Shown in pieces: positions 47,880-60,061 of a stretch of 64,000 nucleotides of DNA (position 1 is its first letter; each line of letters opens with the position of its first letter). A program made the translations under genes and the position numbers. The notes beneath the pieces are model-generated. The model did no database searches. It had not been told where the DNA came from and saw only the letters and a list, made by a program, of their open reading frames with translations. Origin of the DNA: Cryptomeria japonica (lineage: Eukaryota > Streptophyta > Pinopsida > Cupressales > Cupressaceae); NCBI RefSeq assembly GCF_030272615.1, contig NC_081412.1, positions 24,985,860 to 25,049,859 of the forward strand, in the 5' to 3' direction.

Positions 47880-50044
47880 TCATATTAATAAATGCTATAA
47901 CTCAATAGGATGGGCTATGTTAGACAGATAGATTAGTGAGAAAAGTAATTGAACCGGGTTATGGAATCATTTCACCTTGCAGTGTACATTTTGATGTGTT
48001 ATGGATTTAAATCCTATATGATCCACCAATTGGATAATCTTGATATGACATATGTTAGCTATCTCTGAATTTGCAGTACTTCATTATGATATTAGAAAAC
48101 ATGGATCCATGTTGTATAAATGATTGAGTTCATGAGGATTATGATGATGCCTGTGAGTGAATCTCTTAATGTGGATTTTATTGGATAAATGATAAATTGA
48201 TCGTTATGATTAAAATTGTATGCAAAGTGTTTGAATTGTATTATTTTCCTATGTTGATATTAAATGTGATTATCTGGGGTTACTAATGTGCAAAGTGAGA
48301 TGTGCAGGAAAACTAATCCATGTGACCATGGAAACTATTTGGAAAATCAAGCCCAAACCTATGTGTGTTTGTAAAGCCAAGGGTTGTCTATTTGGACAGA
48401 CAACACCTCGTGTGTAATGTATTTTATTCATAAATGTGAATGCATGGGTGTGTGTAAATTGAATTTATTAAGATTGTTAATTCCAAAAGAGAGACATTGC
48501 CATGTGTAATTAAGTAATGTATTTTTATTGTGTCACTTGACACACGTGTTGTAAAGTGAGTTGGCAATGACATGTCTCTTGGAAGGAAATTGTTTCAACC
48601 AATGCATTATTCAAATATCTTAGTGTGGTCCCAAATAAGTCTTGGATAGAGAGCCTTTGGAGTGGTCAACTCAAGTTTGACTCGTAGGTAAACTTTAGTT
48701 GGGTTTCTAGAGGGTTAAACTGACTCCTAAGGTTACGTTGGGGGTTTTTCCAAGGGTCCATATGTTATACCTATGGGTAAGGGTCAATTTTAGCCATGTG
48801 ACCACTCCCATGTGACTGTTTAGTCACCTCAAAAGTTGAGTTTTCCAAGATGGACGAAATTCAACTTTTGAGGAGTTCACCTAGGTTAGACAACCTTCTT
48901 TTCTAATGTCAGTTGCTCTTCCCCACTCTCTCTTACCTTTTTCAGTTGCTAATTTTAGTAAGCATGTAATAGGTTGGGAAGACCAACCTATGAGAGCTCA
49001 CACTCTATCCAAGAGGTGGGAAAGAGTGAGATGAACCTTCTTAGGGAAGGGTTTGAGGCTTAGGATGGTAATCACCCACTCTCCATTTTTGGAGACATAG
49101 ATCTTGAGAAGTTTGAGATTTTGGTATAGAAAATTTGGCCAAGTCTTGAGAAGGAAAAGTTAGTGGATTGGGCAGCTCTCCTACAACTTCTTTTCGTCCT
49201 TTGGCAAATTTAAGGTTGGTTGGTTTACTATCTCATGTATGTTGCTTTGTATTCGAAAAGATTGTTTGTTGTAGTTGTTTTTCCATTGTTGTTTTCTTAG
49301 CATGTTTAGGAAGATGTTGAATTCTTCCCTATGTGTTTGTGATATTGAAGTTTTATGTTATTATTTTGGGAGTGTTCCAGACCATACTCACCCTTGGGAG
49401 GGTAGAGTGGTCTTGGGGTGGGGTTTTTTGACAACCTAAGAGTGTAGAGACTCTCTTTGGAAGAGAGTGTTACACAAGGGATTATGGGACCCTTGTTGCA
49501 TAGTGTTTTGTTTATGCAATGGGGTCATAAGGGGAGTTTGTTGTCTTGTATGTCTTGGGGGACATAAGGAATTGTTGGAGCAAGTTTGGAACTTGTGGAT
49601 GTTCTCTTGGTAGCCTTGCAATGGTATTATGTTCTATTTTTGCAGATTCTCCTCTAGGTATTTGGTCCACCTTCACCCCACTTTAAAAATCACATAAGTG
49701 ATGTTATTATATCCTTGGGTTGGGAGTGTTAATGTTTGTGATTTTTCTTGCTTGTATGTGTATGGATTGTGTGTATCTCATAGCCTTGGTTCTTCTAGCT
49801 TAGGGGTGGCTTCTTGTAAGCCTAGGTTGGGAGGTGAGCCTCCATGGTCACAACCTACAACTCTTATTTGCAGGTTTGCTTGGGAAAAGATTGGAAAGGA
49901 AGCTTGGAAAGATCTTATTTTCTTATTGTATTTAATTACAGAAAAGAAAAAGAATATATTTGATAAGCCCCCATTTAGTAGAAATGAGAAGCTTGATTTA
50001 GTTATTTCCTATTTTTAGTAAAAGAAACTATGGAGTTTTAAATG
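47880..50044. other. Interval without a recognisable gene
   Basis: About 2.2 kb. Short frames (49436-49621 minus, 49698-50018 plus) show no domain. Near 48490 and 48570 two segments, GACATTGCCATG and GGCAATGACATGTC, form a loose inverted pair. No LTR end is identified. Confidence 0.45.
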
Positions 50045-51496
50045 TAACTGTATGAGGGAAAACTGGATCAATAGAACTTAAAATGTGAAAAATGAAATTC
50101 AAAGAGGCTTGTTCACACACCCACAGGACTTCTTGGTGCAAGCTATGGAGCTATGAAGGATAGCTCAACTTCCCAAGGTTGGTTCCATGGTTCTCTATCT
50201 CACAAGGTCCCTCAAACCAATGTCTTTGCTCTCAGATCACTGAGCAAAGTGGTTTAGGGATGACAAATGCAAGAACGGGGGATGTTTTGATTGATTTTAT
50301 TACAAAATGCATCCTAAGCTATGCATGATCCTACAAATGCAATAAACTAGTTTATAAGATGACAAGATTAGTAGCAAGACAATCCTAGCATAATATACTA
50401 GTCTATGATTAAGCTAAGTGATAAGGAAAATACTCTAAACATGCATATTTAGATTAATTCCTATTTAAAAGAGAGGCTAAATGATGAACACAATGATATA
50501 TTAAAGCTTGGATGGATTTGAGTATAAGTATGATGCTAAAGACTTGGATCCCTAAAATGGAGGATGGAGAGCTCTATTTATAGCAAAAAGGGCAATGGAT
50601 AGCCAAGATTGAAAGATTTAATCAAGGGTTGAGTTTGAAAGTTGGGAATCCATATTTGCAATTCTCACCAATGAAATGGTGACAATTGTCAACATAGGTT
50701 GGGTTGAGAAGAGAGGTAGGAAGCATTAAATGCTTGAGAAGACCTCATGGTTACCTTAAGAGCTAAGGGTTAAGGTTAGGTTAGGGTTATCCAATGGATA
50801 AAGGTTTTACCCAAGGGATAAACTCTTGTGCAAAGGATTAAGGATTAACCATGGTCAAAGCAATGAATGCTTGATGAGACCCTTGGGTTACATGGAGGTT
50901 GAGTTTAGAAAAAATCTCTAATCATGCTAGAGGGTTGAGTTAACCATAATGGTTTGGAAGAGAAAGTTGTTGGAGACTTGAAGCCTTTAATGGTTATCAA
51001 AGACTTTTAAGGGTTTGAGAAGTGACTTCCCTTTGCTTAGGGATGTGACAATATTTAGGAAATGGGTTAGGCTAATTTAGAAGTGATTAGAAGAATCTAG
51101 AAGGGGGTTAGGAATAGGGTTTAGGAGGCAAGTGGGAGATGTAGGATTTTGCAAGTGGATGGAGAAATAATAGGATTTAATTGAAATAACGTTAATTTAA
51201 TTCAATTTGGTTGCAAGTGGAGGTTCTTTAAATCAATTAGATTTATTTAATTGGGATTCTCTATTTAATTAAATGTAAATTTAATTAAAAGGTTTAGAAG
51301 AATAGATTTAATTAAATAAAATGATTTATTCAATTAAATGACCTAAAAGAGATTAATTGAATTTAATTAAATAAATTGAGTAATTTACTTAATTAAATAG
51401 AGCAATGTGGATAATTTAATTAAATTAGATTTAATTAAATAGAGAAATGAACATAAAATATTCATTTAGGAATATAGTCATTTTTATACATCTACA
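50045..51496 (-). repeat. 3' LTR of element A, minus orientation
   Basis: On the minus strand it starts TGTAGATGTATAAAAATG at 51496 after a purine tract. AT-rich TTTAATTAAAT blocks run through about 51180-51470, and a TATA box (TATAAATA) is at plus 50575-50582. The stretch 50580-50760 matches the element C LTR closely, so A and C belong to one family. The left end is approximate. Confidence 0.7.
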
Positions 51497-51515
51497 TTTT
51501 GCCCCTCTTTGAAGT
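51497..51515 (-). promoter_or_regulatory. Polypurine tract of element A
   Basis: Minus strand CTTCAAAGAGGGGCAAAA is directly followed by TGTAGATG. Confidence 0.8.
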
Positions 51516-52082
51516 GACGTGTGTGCACATGTTAATTCAAAGAAAATGATGTGTCGCTAAAATTTGATTATGATTAGTGTTATTTTTAGATTTTCATGTC
51601 ATGCCCCAGATTTGATGTGTGATGCCCCAAATTTGATAAATGATGTTTGATAATGCCCCCTCGCGAGATGAATCAAAATATAGAAAATTTTATTTGATTT
51701 GATAATTGTGTTTGCATTGTAAAAGTTTGGCTATGTGGAATGCTAAATTTGATTCATCTCCTGATATTGATGTGTGCGAGGGTACGAGAAAGACCACGAG
51801 TGAATTACATGCTCAATCCTCTAACCCTAATTTTATTTTACCCTATAAAAGGAGAAAAGTGCATTGTTTTCGTCTCATTTGTGCTTGTTGACCTTGGAGA
51901 GAGAGACCTTGGAGAGAAGACAAAATGCCTATTCTGTATTCTACGCATTGATTCGAGCGCGTTCGGAGGTATCGGAGGCCTACTGCGTATGCACCACCGG
52001 TAAGTCAACCTGTTTGACCCCTTTTTATTTTTGATTTTGTCGTTTTTGGTCATGTTTTGAATTTTAGCATGTGGTTCTTTCA

Positions 52083-52551
52083 TTTTAGCGCATATAGGTC
52101 ATCGGTTAGCACATACGAAAACTTTCGTAGCCCGTAAGGTTTTAGATTTTGAGTAGCATCTGAAAACTTCGGGCAGCACATAGATTTGCTAGGTTAGTGC
52201 ATAGTCGTAGATTAGCGCATTAGGGACACAGGGTAGTGCCAAGGGTTAAACGAGTAGCGCATCTAGTAAACTGAGCACATTGGCTGCACAGAGGGTCGCA
52301 TGGGTAGGGGTAAGTAGTGCGTAGGTCTGACCTAGGGCATAGGGTTAGATAGGTAGGGCAGGCATGGGCTAGATTAGCGCATGGGATATGTTTTAGCGCT
52401 TAGGGTGGATTAGATAGCGCATGGAAAGAAACAGGTAGCGCATAGAGTCAATCTAGCGTGTGGGGTAGATAGGATAGCATGTGGAGAAACAGGTTAGCGC
52501 ATGAGTAGGATTTCAGCGCGTAGCCAAATATAGTTAGCGCATGTGGTAGAT
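52083..52551. repeat. Dispersed TTAGCGCAT motif array
   Basis: TAGCGCAT or a one- to two-base variant (TAGCACAT, TAGTGCAT, TAGCGTGT, CAGCGCGT) recurs about twenty times at spacings of roughly 15-35 bp. The spacers are not alike, so this is not a simple tandem repeat. It lies between the purine tract of element A and its antisense PMD frame. Confidence 0.65.
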
Positions 52552-52788
52552 TTTGTGAGATAGGATAATTTGTGAATGAGGAAAATTTATAGGATAAGGT
52601 TAGTTTTGTCAAGATAGATGCAATTTGTTCGTTTCTTGCCTGCTGTCATGGTTTGTGATAGTTTGTCCAATATGAGTGCTGATATAACTTGGTTTCATTT
52701 GCGATTTTTCAAGTTATTTATAGATATGTAATGTGGAATTGATATGAACTTGATTTGATTTGCATTGTTTCAAGTTGATATATGTGGA

Positions 52789-52960
52789 GCTTGAAGTGTG
52801 TTACAAGCTAATATGATTGTGGAACTTGAGTTGTGTTGCAAGTTTCTATGGGTTGGAAACTTGAGTTGTGTTACAAGTTGATGTGATGTGGAAACTTGAG
52901 TTGTGTTACAAGTTTGATATGATTTTTGAAAACTTGAGTTGTGTTACAAGTTGATATGGA
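52789..52960. repeat. Tandem repeat of about 35 bp, 5 units
   Basis: ACTTGAGTTGTGTTACAAG or a close variant starts near 52789, 52824, 52859, 52894 and 52932, each followed by TTGATRTGATGTGG-like sequence. Confidence 0.8.
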
Positions 52961-53079
52961 TGGATATGATGTAGAACTTGATTAGATTTTCAAAGTTTTC
53001 AAGTTTTGATGTGATTTTGATTTTTCATATCTATGTTTTGATGAGGAAACTGATTTGGACTTGTTTTGCTTTTTGACAG

Positions 53080-54075
53080 GAGTAATTGGGAGTGGTTTAC
53101 TCACGTGAGCGATTCCCTAGACCATGGGCATTGATACCACGGTTGTCACATGCTGATCTAAAGATTATTGATAGATGCGGCTTGTCTTCCCTGCTAGATA
53201 TGCCTCAGTTTACTGTGAACCGGGGTTTATTTACAGCGCTTGCAGAGAGATGGCATAGTGACACAAACACCTTCCACTTTGCCACAGGGGAGATGATGGT
53301 GACCTCAGAGGATTGTTACCGGATCCTGCATATACCTGTAGTAGGTGCACTACTACCTTATGAGCAGTCAGAGGAGGGCGGGACAGAGGCACTTCACCAT
53401 ATATTTCATGATGACATAGTTTGCGGATATGAGATCCCGTGGTAGGAGTTTCTGAATTTGGACTATGCACCTCTTCCATCGGTACTGGCAGGCTTTATAG
53501 GTGGTTTCCTATGTCCCGACCGTAGGTCAAAGGGATTTTCTTTAGGATGGGGATTGGTGTTGGAGGAGATGGTGACAAAGGGTCATAGGTTCGCATGGGG
53601 ATCGTCTATGCTAGCCCACTTGTATAGGGACTTGCATAAGGTAGTATACCTGGATTACGACAGTTTGTCAGCTGGCATGACACTTCTACAGGTATGGTGT
53701 TCGGAGCACATTCCCGCAGCTAGGCCACTGATGGATAGAGATAGGCATGTTGGGTGTGCATATGCATATGGATACAGGGGGTTAGTTGTCCAGTGGAAGC
53801 TGGGCAAGCTTGAGCATTGGAGGAGGATATTAGATGACATTGATATGGTCGTCTGCCGACCTTATATAGGTTGCGAGGATTGGGCTGATGAGGGGCTGGA
53901 GATGCCATATGTCTTTATGACTTGATTTTTGATAGGGCGGACCCCATTTGTGATCGAGAGATTTTTGGTTACTAGAGTTTTGCAGCAATATGGTCGTCAG
54001 TAGGGGATACCACAAGGGACCTGTTTGTATGCGCATTGGAGGCATGATATACCGGATTGGGGTCCAACTATTGAC
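53080..54075 (+). pseudogene. Plant mobile domain (PMD) cargo of element A, N-terminal half
   Basis: A single frame from 53086 to 54075 with three stops (TAG at 53443, TGA at 53923, TAG near 54001). It shows the aminotransferase-like plant mobile domain: RERFPRPWALIPRLSHADL, IDRCGLSSLLDMPQF, CYRILHIPVVGALLPYE, LPSVLAGFIGGFLCPDRRSK and AYAYGYRGLVVQWKLGKLEHW. PMD proteins occur in plant transposable elements and in silencing-related host proteins such as MAIL/MAIN; the role in retroelements is unknown. It is antisense to the element A LTR. A pyrimidine-rich CTTTTTGACAG just before 53080 could be a splice acceptor. The frame is cut at 54075 by insertion of element B, within WGPTID. No initiating ATG is evident. 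Confidence 0.85.
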
Positions 54076-54856
54076 TGTAGACACCTAAAATTGTCCAATC
54101 TAATTAAATAAATATCTTTATTTATTTAATTATCTTAAGCCTAATTCTTCTATTAATTAAATAAATCTTTATTTATTTAATTAATTCATTTATCCTCTTC
54201 TAGCCTTATTTCTAATTTAAATAAATACATTTATTAATTTAAATTATCCTTTTTCCCAAATTAAATAAATATCTTATTTATTTAATTGATCCCACTTCCT
54301 CTATTAATTAAATAAATCTTTATTTATTTAATTAATTCATTAACCTTTTCTACCCATGACACATGTCATTCATCTCTTAATTCATACACTACCTACCCCT
54401 TTCATTATTTTATTATTTCTTTTACCTACCCTCTAATCATAGCCAACCTCTTTTACACCTCTCAATCTTATCCCTTCGTTTCATATAGTGTCTTCTATAT
54501 AAGGAGATGCTTCCTTCATTATCAAACCCTCGCTAATCAATTTATGCACTTGACCACTACGTTTTTCATATGCGATCCTACTTGCAACCACATTTCTGTT
54601 CTTTGTTGAGCTCTTGTGCACATAAAATCTGAGAGCAAATATATCAAGCAAGATTAATGGAGATAAGAAGAATGGAGATCCAAACCCTATTGGACATGTG
54701 ATGGTATAATCTTTGTGATTTCATTTGATTTGCATTGTCTTAGGTAATCTTCATATGTTATGGTGGATCTTTGTTGTTGTTAGGCTAGGGTTTTGTGGTT
54801 GAATTCATTTAGCCTTTCAATATCGTTATTATTGTTATCCATTTTCACCATATACA
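54076..54856 (+). repeat. 5' LTR of element B (781 bp)
   Basis: Starts TGTAGACACCTAAAATTG directly after the interrupted PMD frame and ends ACCATATACA. At 54090-54350 it has four TTAATTAAATAAAT/ATTTATTTAATTAA palindromes, with a TATA box (TATATAAGG) at 54496-54504. TTGAC precedes it; the other copy should lie beyond the window. Confidence 0.8.
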
Positions 54857-54880
54857 TTTCGGCATGCCCGGTGGGACTCT
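54857..54880 (+). promoter_or_regulatory. Primer-binding-site-like sequence of element B
   Basis: CGGCATGCCCGGTGGGACTC follows the LTR end after TTT. Its form is like gypsy primer sites of the TGGCRYCCGGTGGGRC kind, with the first T changed to C. The tRNA is not assigned. Confidence 0.55.
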
Positions 54881-54965
54881 TGTCCCTTTTGCATTTAACA
54901 TTTTTGTTGTAGATTTTGTGTTTGAAGTTGCAGATCTGACATTTTCAACAACATTTCGACATTTT

Positions 54966-55235
54966 CGCGTCTGCGCACTTTCAGGTCGCGTTTTTAATTT
55001 TCTGTCATGTCTGTGACATCTGGAACCGCGTCTACATCCTCGACAGTATTTTATTTTATCTTTTTTGCAGATTCTGAAAACCGCGTCTGTGTTTCTCAGT
55101 CGTGTCTGTGGTGTTTTTAGACACGTCTGTGTCCAAAAGCCGCATCTGCGTTCTGAAACTGCGTCTGTGTTTCACAGAAGCGCGTCTGCGTCAGAGAGTC
55201 GCATCTGTGTCTGGGGTAACCGCGTCTGTGTGCAT
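54966..55235 (+). repeat. CGTCTGTG motif array, left copy
   Basis: CGCGTCTGTGTTTC and variants (CACGTCTGTG, CGCATCTGCG, CGTGTCTGTG) recur about thirteen times at spacings of roughly 16-25 bp, in the leader of element B. Confidence 0.7.
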
Positions 55236-55619
55236 TGATTTCATTTTTGGAGTTTATTGATTTAATTTTTAGTCATTTGGTTTTATTTATTTTTTTTAGA
55301 TCTGGATTATTTTGAGCTAACATTTGCAAATCTAGCTAACGAAATTGGTGCAGCTTGTATTGAAAGCAAAATCATTTTGTTGAAGGCCCCTATTTTTACA
55401 AAGTCTTTTGGATCTAAAATTTACCTAACTTATGTGCTTGCAGGAAGGGGTGATTATTTCAAACAATCCAAACTACTAATAACTCTTTGTTGTAGGTCCT
55501 TGGCAAGGGTTTTTGGATTTTTATTGTGAGCTTTGTTTTCAATAGACTAGCAAACACTTCAATTGGTGCACTAAAATTGAACCATTGTCTTTTGTGTCTT
55601 GAGCAATAGGCTCTTTTTG

Positions 55620-56190
55620 TTTAATCTTTAGAGGGCCTGTCTTCCCGGGTGGTCATTAGGACTACTAGTGAGAAGAGAACGACCCAAGTGGTAGCAAAAG
55701 AAAAGCCATCTTCTTCCAAACCACTATAAATAACTGTATTCATGGTGAAAACTATGAATAACGTGTGCTGATTAGTTCATACCGACACTACGTCTCCCCA
55801 TAAACCCGTTTGATCAAATTTATTTGATCAGTTGTAGGGCGTAACCCCTACCGACTAGGAGCCTTCTGTATTTACAGAGCTAAAAGTGCCGCATGTATGG
55901 CCACACGAGCGAATGCCCTTACTAGCACCTTTTTGTTTTAGAAGCCCAAATCCTTCTAGTTGTTGGGGCAGGAGGTCGGACCTCTGGTAGCGGCCCACAC
56001 ACATACGGTTCTTAGTAGAGATACAAAGTTCACCACAGGGAGTTTTCATGGGGACTAATTCTTGGTTGACCCGAGAAGTGAGTGTCGAGAGTGGAGCCAG
56101 TGAGGTCAAGCATCTAAGTATCCGCTCTGAATAGCGTAGCCTCGGGGGTAAAACCCCATGTGGGATCAACAACTATTGTCTTAGCCAGCC
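55620..56190 (+). other. GC-richer leader segment of element B
   Basis: A stretch that stands out from its AT-rich surroundings, beginning near TTCCCGGGTGGTCATTAGG and ending near GGTAAAACCCCATGTGGG. It contains CCCGTTTGATCAAATTTATTTGATCAG, in which TTGATCAAA and TTTGATCA can pair. It has no convincing coding frame on either strand. As leader RNA between primer site and gag it could hold packaging or translation structures (inference). Confidence 0.4.
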
Positions 56191-56479
56191 ATAAGAATTG
56201 TGCTTGACTTATTTTTAAACATTCAAAACATTCAAGACCAAACACCAAAACATTGTGTCTTTTGTGTCTTCAAGTGTATGCAAAACAATTTTACATCAAA
56301 CATCACACTTTCTTTGAGTCTTTTTTTTTTTTTTTTTAATTTTTGGAGTCTAGACACTTGCAAACATTGAGTCTTCATCAACATTGTGTCCTCTTGTCAC
56401 GAAAAATAGTCAAACAGTCAGATTTGGTCACAACAAAACAACTTCACAGATTGGAAAAAATTGCACAAATTTTGTAGAA

Positions 56480-56670
56480 ACACATCTGTGTCTGACATAA
56501 TAGCGTTTGTGTTGTATAACCGTGTCTGTGAAGGGTAGAAACGCGTCTGTGTTTCCAAAATCAACATTGCAATTTACAAAAAATCTCAGAAACATGTTTG
56601 TGTTAAACAGAACCACATCTGTGTCAGGAAATCACGTCTATGCAGTATACAGGCATGTCTGTGTTCAGAA
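56480..56670 (+). repeat. CGTCTGTG motif array, right copy
   Basis: The same motif family as at 54966-55235 returns about nine times, for example CACATCTGTGTCTG, ACGCGTCTGTGTTTCC and GCATGTCTGTGTTC. It is more decayed than the left array. Confidence 0.65.
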
Positions 56671-57154
56671 TTGAAAAACTTTTACAGTCCAGCAAATAAA
56701 CACAGTTAGTTTCAGAATTCTTGAGCTTCCTAGGTTATTTCTCCAGGTTTTCATCTAGCATTCAACCTGTCTTTGGGTCTCACACAGTCCATCATTGCTT
56801 TGCACCTTGCCTTTCATTCACATTTATCTAAACTTGAGTCAAAAGGTCAATTGCTTGTCCTCATCATACTTTGTCAACACACTACATACAACAACATTTT
56901 GCTAAGTGGTCCCTCATCAAGGTCTATCACCTTTGGGTCTCATTTGGTCTTACTTAGAGTCAAGGTCAACTTACCTCATCAAGAGAAACTATCCTCTCTT
57001 TGGAAGTCACGCCTACTCTACTACATACATACTTGGTCTTACACTTTGGACATTGCAAGTACACTTCAGATTCATTTACATTCCATCCAACTCTTGGTCT
57101 TTCATATCATTCCATTTTCATCTAGTCTCACACATCTCGGTCAATACCTAGTTC

Positions 57155-59340
57155 ATGGTTGAAACCCGTCTTCAAAAATCTAGGAGAGAAACTAAAGAGG
57201 CTCAAGAGTCCGCAAACATGAGTTCTTATGAGTATGACAATGATATCTTTTTCAATTCTGATCATACTACATTACCTAACATGGATGCCTATAGAAACAT
57301 TCCAAATGTTGAGAACATGGACACTACAAACAACAATGATACACACAATGATGATATGGACAACTTTTCAGTACATTCAGCAGATGTGGAAGAATCCATT
57401 ATGGATCCCCGTTTCAATCGATTGGTTGAGGAAATAATGAGCAAGGATAGAAAATACTTCTTACAAATGATGGCACAAAGTGGAGCCAAGATACCTCATG
57501 ATTTTGACATGTCTCAAATAATGGAAAATCGACCTTTGCAACAACCTCACTCCAACATGGATCAAAGAAGACCTAATAGTGGAGGCAACAGAGGACCACA
57601 TATGCTACCTGAATCACCATCATCTTTGCTTCAAAAACCAAAGGTCCCACATACACATGGTCAAGCATATGATACTCACCTTCGCAGACCATTATGGAAG
57701 TCTTATGCAGACAGATATGCTCAATTACATACCAATGCTAAGGATCAACCATCAAAGCAATTGGATATTCAAAGGCATGCTCAAAATTTGGACACAAGGA
57801 AACCCCGTGTCAAATTTGGGGGCAACACATTAGAACATGACATGCCTGTAGAGTATGGTATACATGCACAAAATAGATATGGTGTTCCTCAACATGAATC
57901 TATACCAAGTGGTCCATATACGCAGCATCATTATAGACCTCCTCCATATGAACATGTGTATGATCAATATCATCCATATATGCAACATGCTCCTCCAATT
58001 GGTGCCTCAAACATGGGGTATGGTCCAAGAAGTTGATCTCCACCTAAGAGCAATTTGGAGCAACAAATCAGGGACTTACAAAAGAAAATGGAGGACATAA
58101 ATACACCGAAGCCAACATACACAATGAGAGACATATGTCCTTATCCATTTGACAAGAGCATTCCAATGCCTCCATTTCCTACACACTTTGTGACACCTAA
58201 GTTTGATAAGTACAGAGGCAAAGGGGATCCTAAGGCACACATAAGACAGTTTTTCACAGCTTGCATTGAGGTACCAGCAGAAGAGACATATTTGATGAGA
58301 TTATTCCCACAAAGTTTAGGTGATCAAGCTATGGAATTGTTCTCTCAACTCCCACCTGGAATTAAGTCATGGGGTGACCTAGCAGAGGCATTTATTCAAC
58401 ATTTCTCCTACAACATAGAGACAGACATATTAGTCACTACTTTGTGCAACACTAAGCAAAAGGATGGAGAATCTTTTTCATCATTTTTACAAAGATGGAG
58501 AAATCTAGCTAGCAGATGCTCTTGTGAAATTCCACAAAAACAAATGGTGGAGATGTTCACCCAAAATGTTAACAAAGACATTGGCTATGATCTAAGGAAA
58601 TCTTGTTTGTCCACCTTCAAGGACATCATTGAAAAAGGCTTAGCAACAGAGAAGGTCCTAATTGAACAAGGAGTCATTAAGATATTAAAAGAAAACAAAG
58701 ATGACTTTAAAGGAAAAGATAAGCCAAGATTTTGGAATAAAAACAAGAACACAGTCAATGATGGTGTTGTTGATGCCAATACAGTGCAACCCAAATTTGT
58801 TTTTTCCGGATCAAATCAGGTGAATACTCAAACAACTTCTAAATCACGAAGGAAGTACACTCCATTGGGAGAACCACTTGAGTCAGTTTTCAAAAAGCTA
58901 GTGGCAAACAAGGTAATCACTATTCCAGATTTTCCTCCATATGAGCCAAAGGTGAAACCAAATTGGTGGAATGATGATGAATATTGTGAATTTCATAAGA
59001 GCAAGGGTCATAAGATAGTAAATTGTCATCGACTGAAGAACATCATACAAGATCTCATTGATAGAGGTGACATTGAAATTGAAGGACATTCATCCAATCA
59101 AGAACATGAGATGTTTAAGGAACCATTCCCAAAGCATGACAAGGGAAAAGCTAAAGCCACAGATGACCAAACCAACTATACCAAAGCAACCTATAACTAT
59201 GATTCAACTATCAATCACATTTCGAAGGACAATTACATCTCTACCATTATTATCAAGGGAAAAAACCCTGAGAATTCTACCCAGAGACCCAAGATTGTCC
59301 TAAAAGGTGTTGGATCTTCTTTTGAACCTACCTCTGAATG
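57155..59340 (+). pseudogene. Element B gag
   Basis: The frame opens at MVETRLQKSRRETKEAQES (57155) with a polar, Pro/His/Gln-rich N-terminal region to about 58030. There a TGA at 58034 breaks it; CGA to TGA fits the local R/S/P-rich reading. The capsid domain follows: FDKYRGKGDPKAHIRQFFTAC, LMRLFPQSLGDQAMELFSQL, FSYNIETDILVTTLCNTKQ and FLQRWRNLASRCS. Near 58950-59060 there is a knuckle-like YCEFHKSKGHKIVNCHRLKN. The pattern matches Tat-type gypsy gag. The gag forms the particle that packages element RNA. The N-terminal part is longer than in most copia gags. Confidence 0.87.
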
Positions 59341-60061
59341 TCATGTCACAACCCGTCGAGGTAAATTCACTTTGCAAGGTGCCCCAACTAAAAACATCGC
59401 TTCTTCATCAACCAAACCTGAGTACGACCTTATAGAACAGTTAGGGAAGACACCCGCGCTCATCTCCATCCTTGAGCTCTTACGCATATCCCCCGCACAT
59501 AAAGCTATTCTTGACAAAATCTTGAGAGACACTGTCGTTCCTACTAATTTGAACGTGGACCAGTTTCAAGCCATGGTGGGATACCTTTCTATTCCACACT
59601 CTCTTACATTCACAAAAGCCGATGACGCCTCTGTAAGTCAGCCACATAATGCACCACTACACAATGAAGCCTTCATACACAAACATCGAATAAAACAAGT
59701 CCTAATAGATGGAGGAGCTAGTCTAAACATTTGTACATTGAGCACAATTAAACAATTGGGATATTTTGATAAAGCTGTGAATTCTACAAACAAAATCACC
59801 ATCAAGGCATATGATGATGAAGAGCGTTTATCCAAGGGCACAGTCACCTTACCTCTTAGAGTTGGGCCAATTACGAAGGATGTGGTTTGTCAAGTCCTAG
59901 ACCTAGATCTCACTTATAACATATTGCTAGGGCGTCCTTGGATTCATGAGATGAGGGCAGTCCCATCTACATATCATCGATGTATCAAGTTCCCACACAA
60001 TGGAGTTGAAGTGACCGTCAAAGCTGATCCTAACCCATTCATATATTGCAACAATTTGTGA
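59341..60061 (+). pseudogene. Element B aspartic protease
   Basis: Same frame as gag. It starts with HVTTRRGKFTLQG and an ISILELLRISPAHKAIL helix common before the Tat protease. The catalytic segment is KQVLIDGGASLNICTLSTI, with the DGGA form usual in this lineage. ITIKAYDDEERLSKGTVTLP and NILLGRPWIHEMRAVPSTYH follow, the latter the conserved C-terminal protease motif. The catalytic Asp and flanking glycines are intact. A TGA at 60059 ends the open stretch, but the frame continues beyond it. Confidence 0.88.

Noticed and set aside
48485-48585. Possible inverted-repeat element
   Set aside because: The arms match only loosely and no target duplication or element body was found.
55855-56172. 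105-codon minus frame in the element B leader
   Set aside because: No recognisable family and it lies in a GC-richer leader where stops are less frequent by chance.
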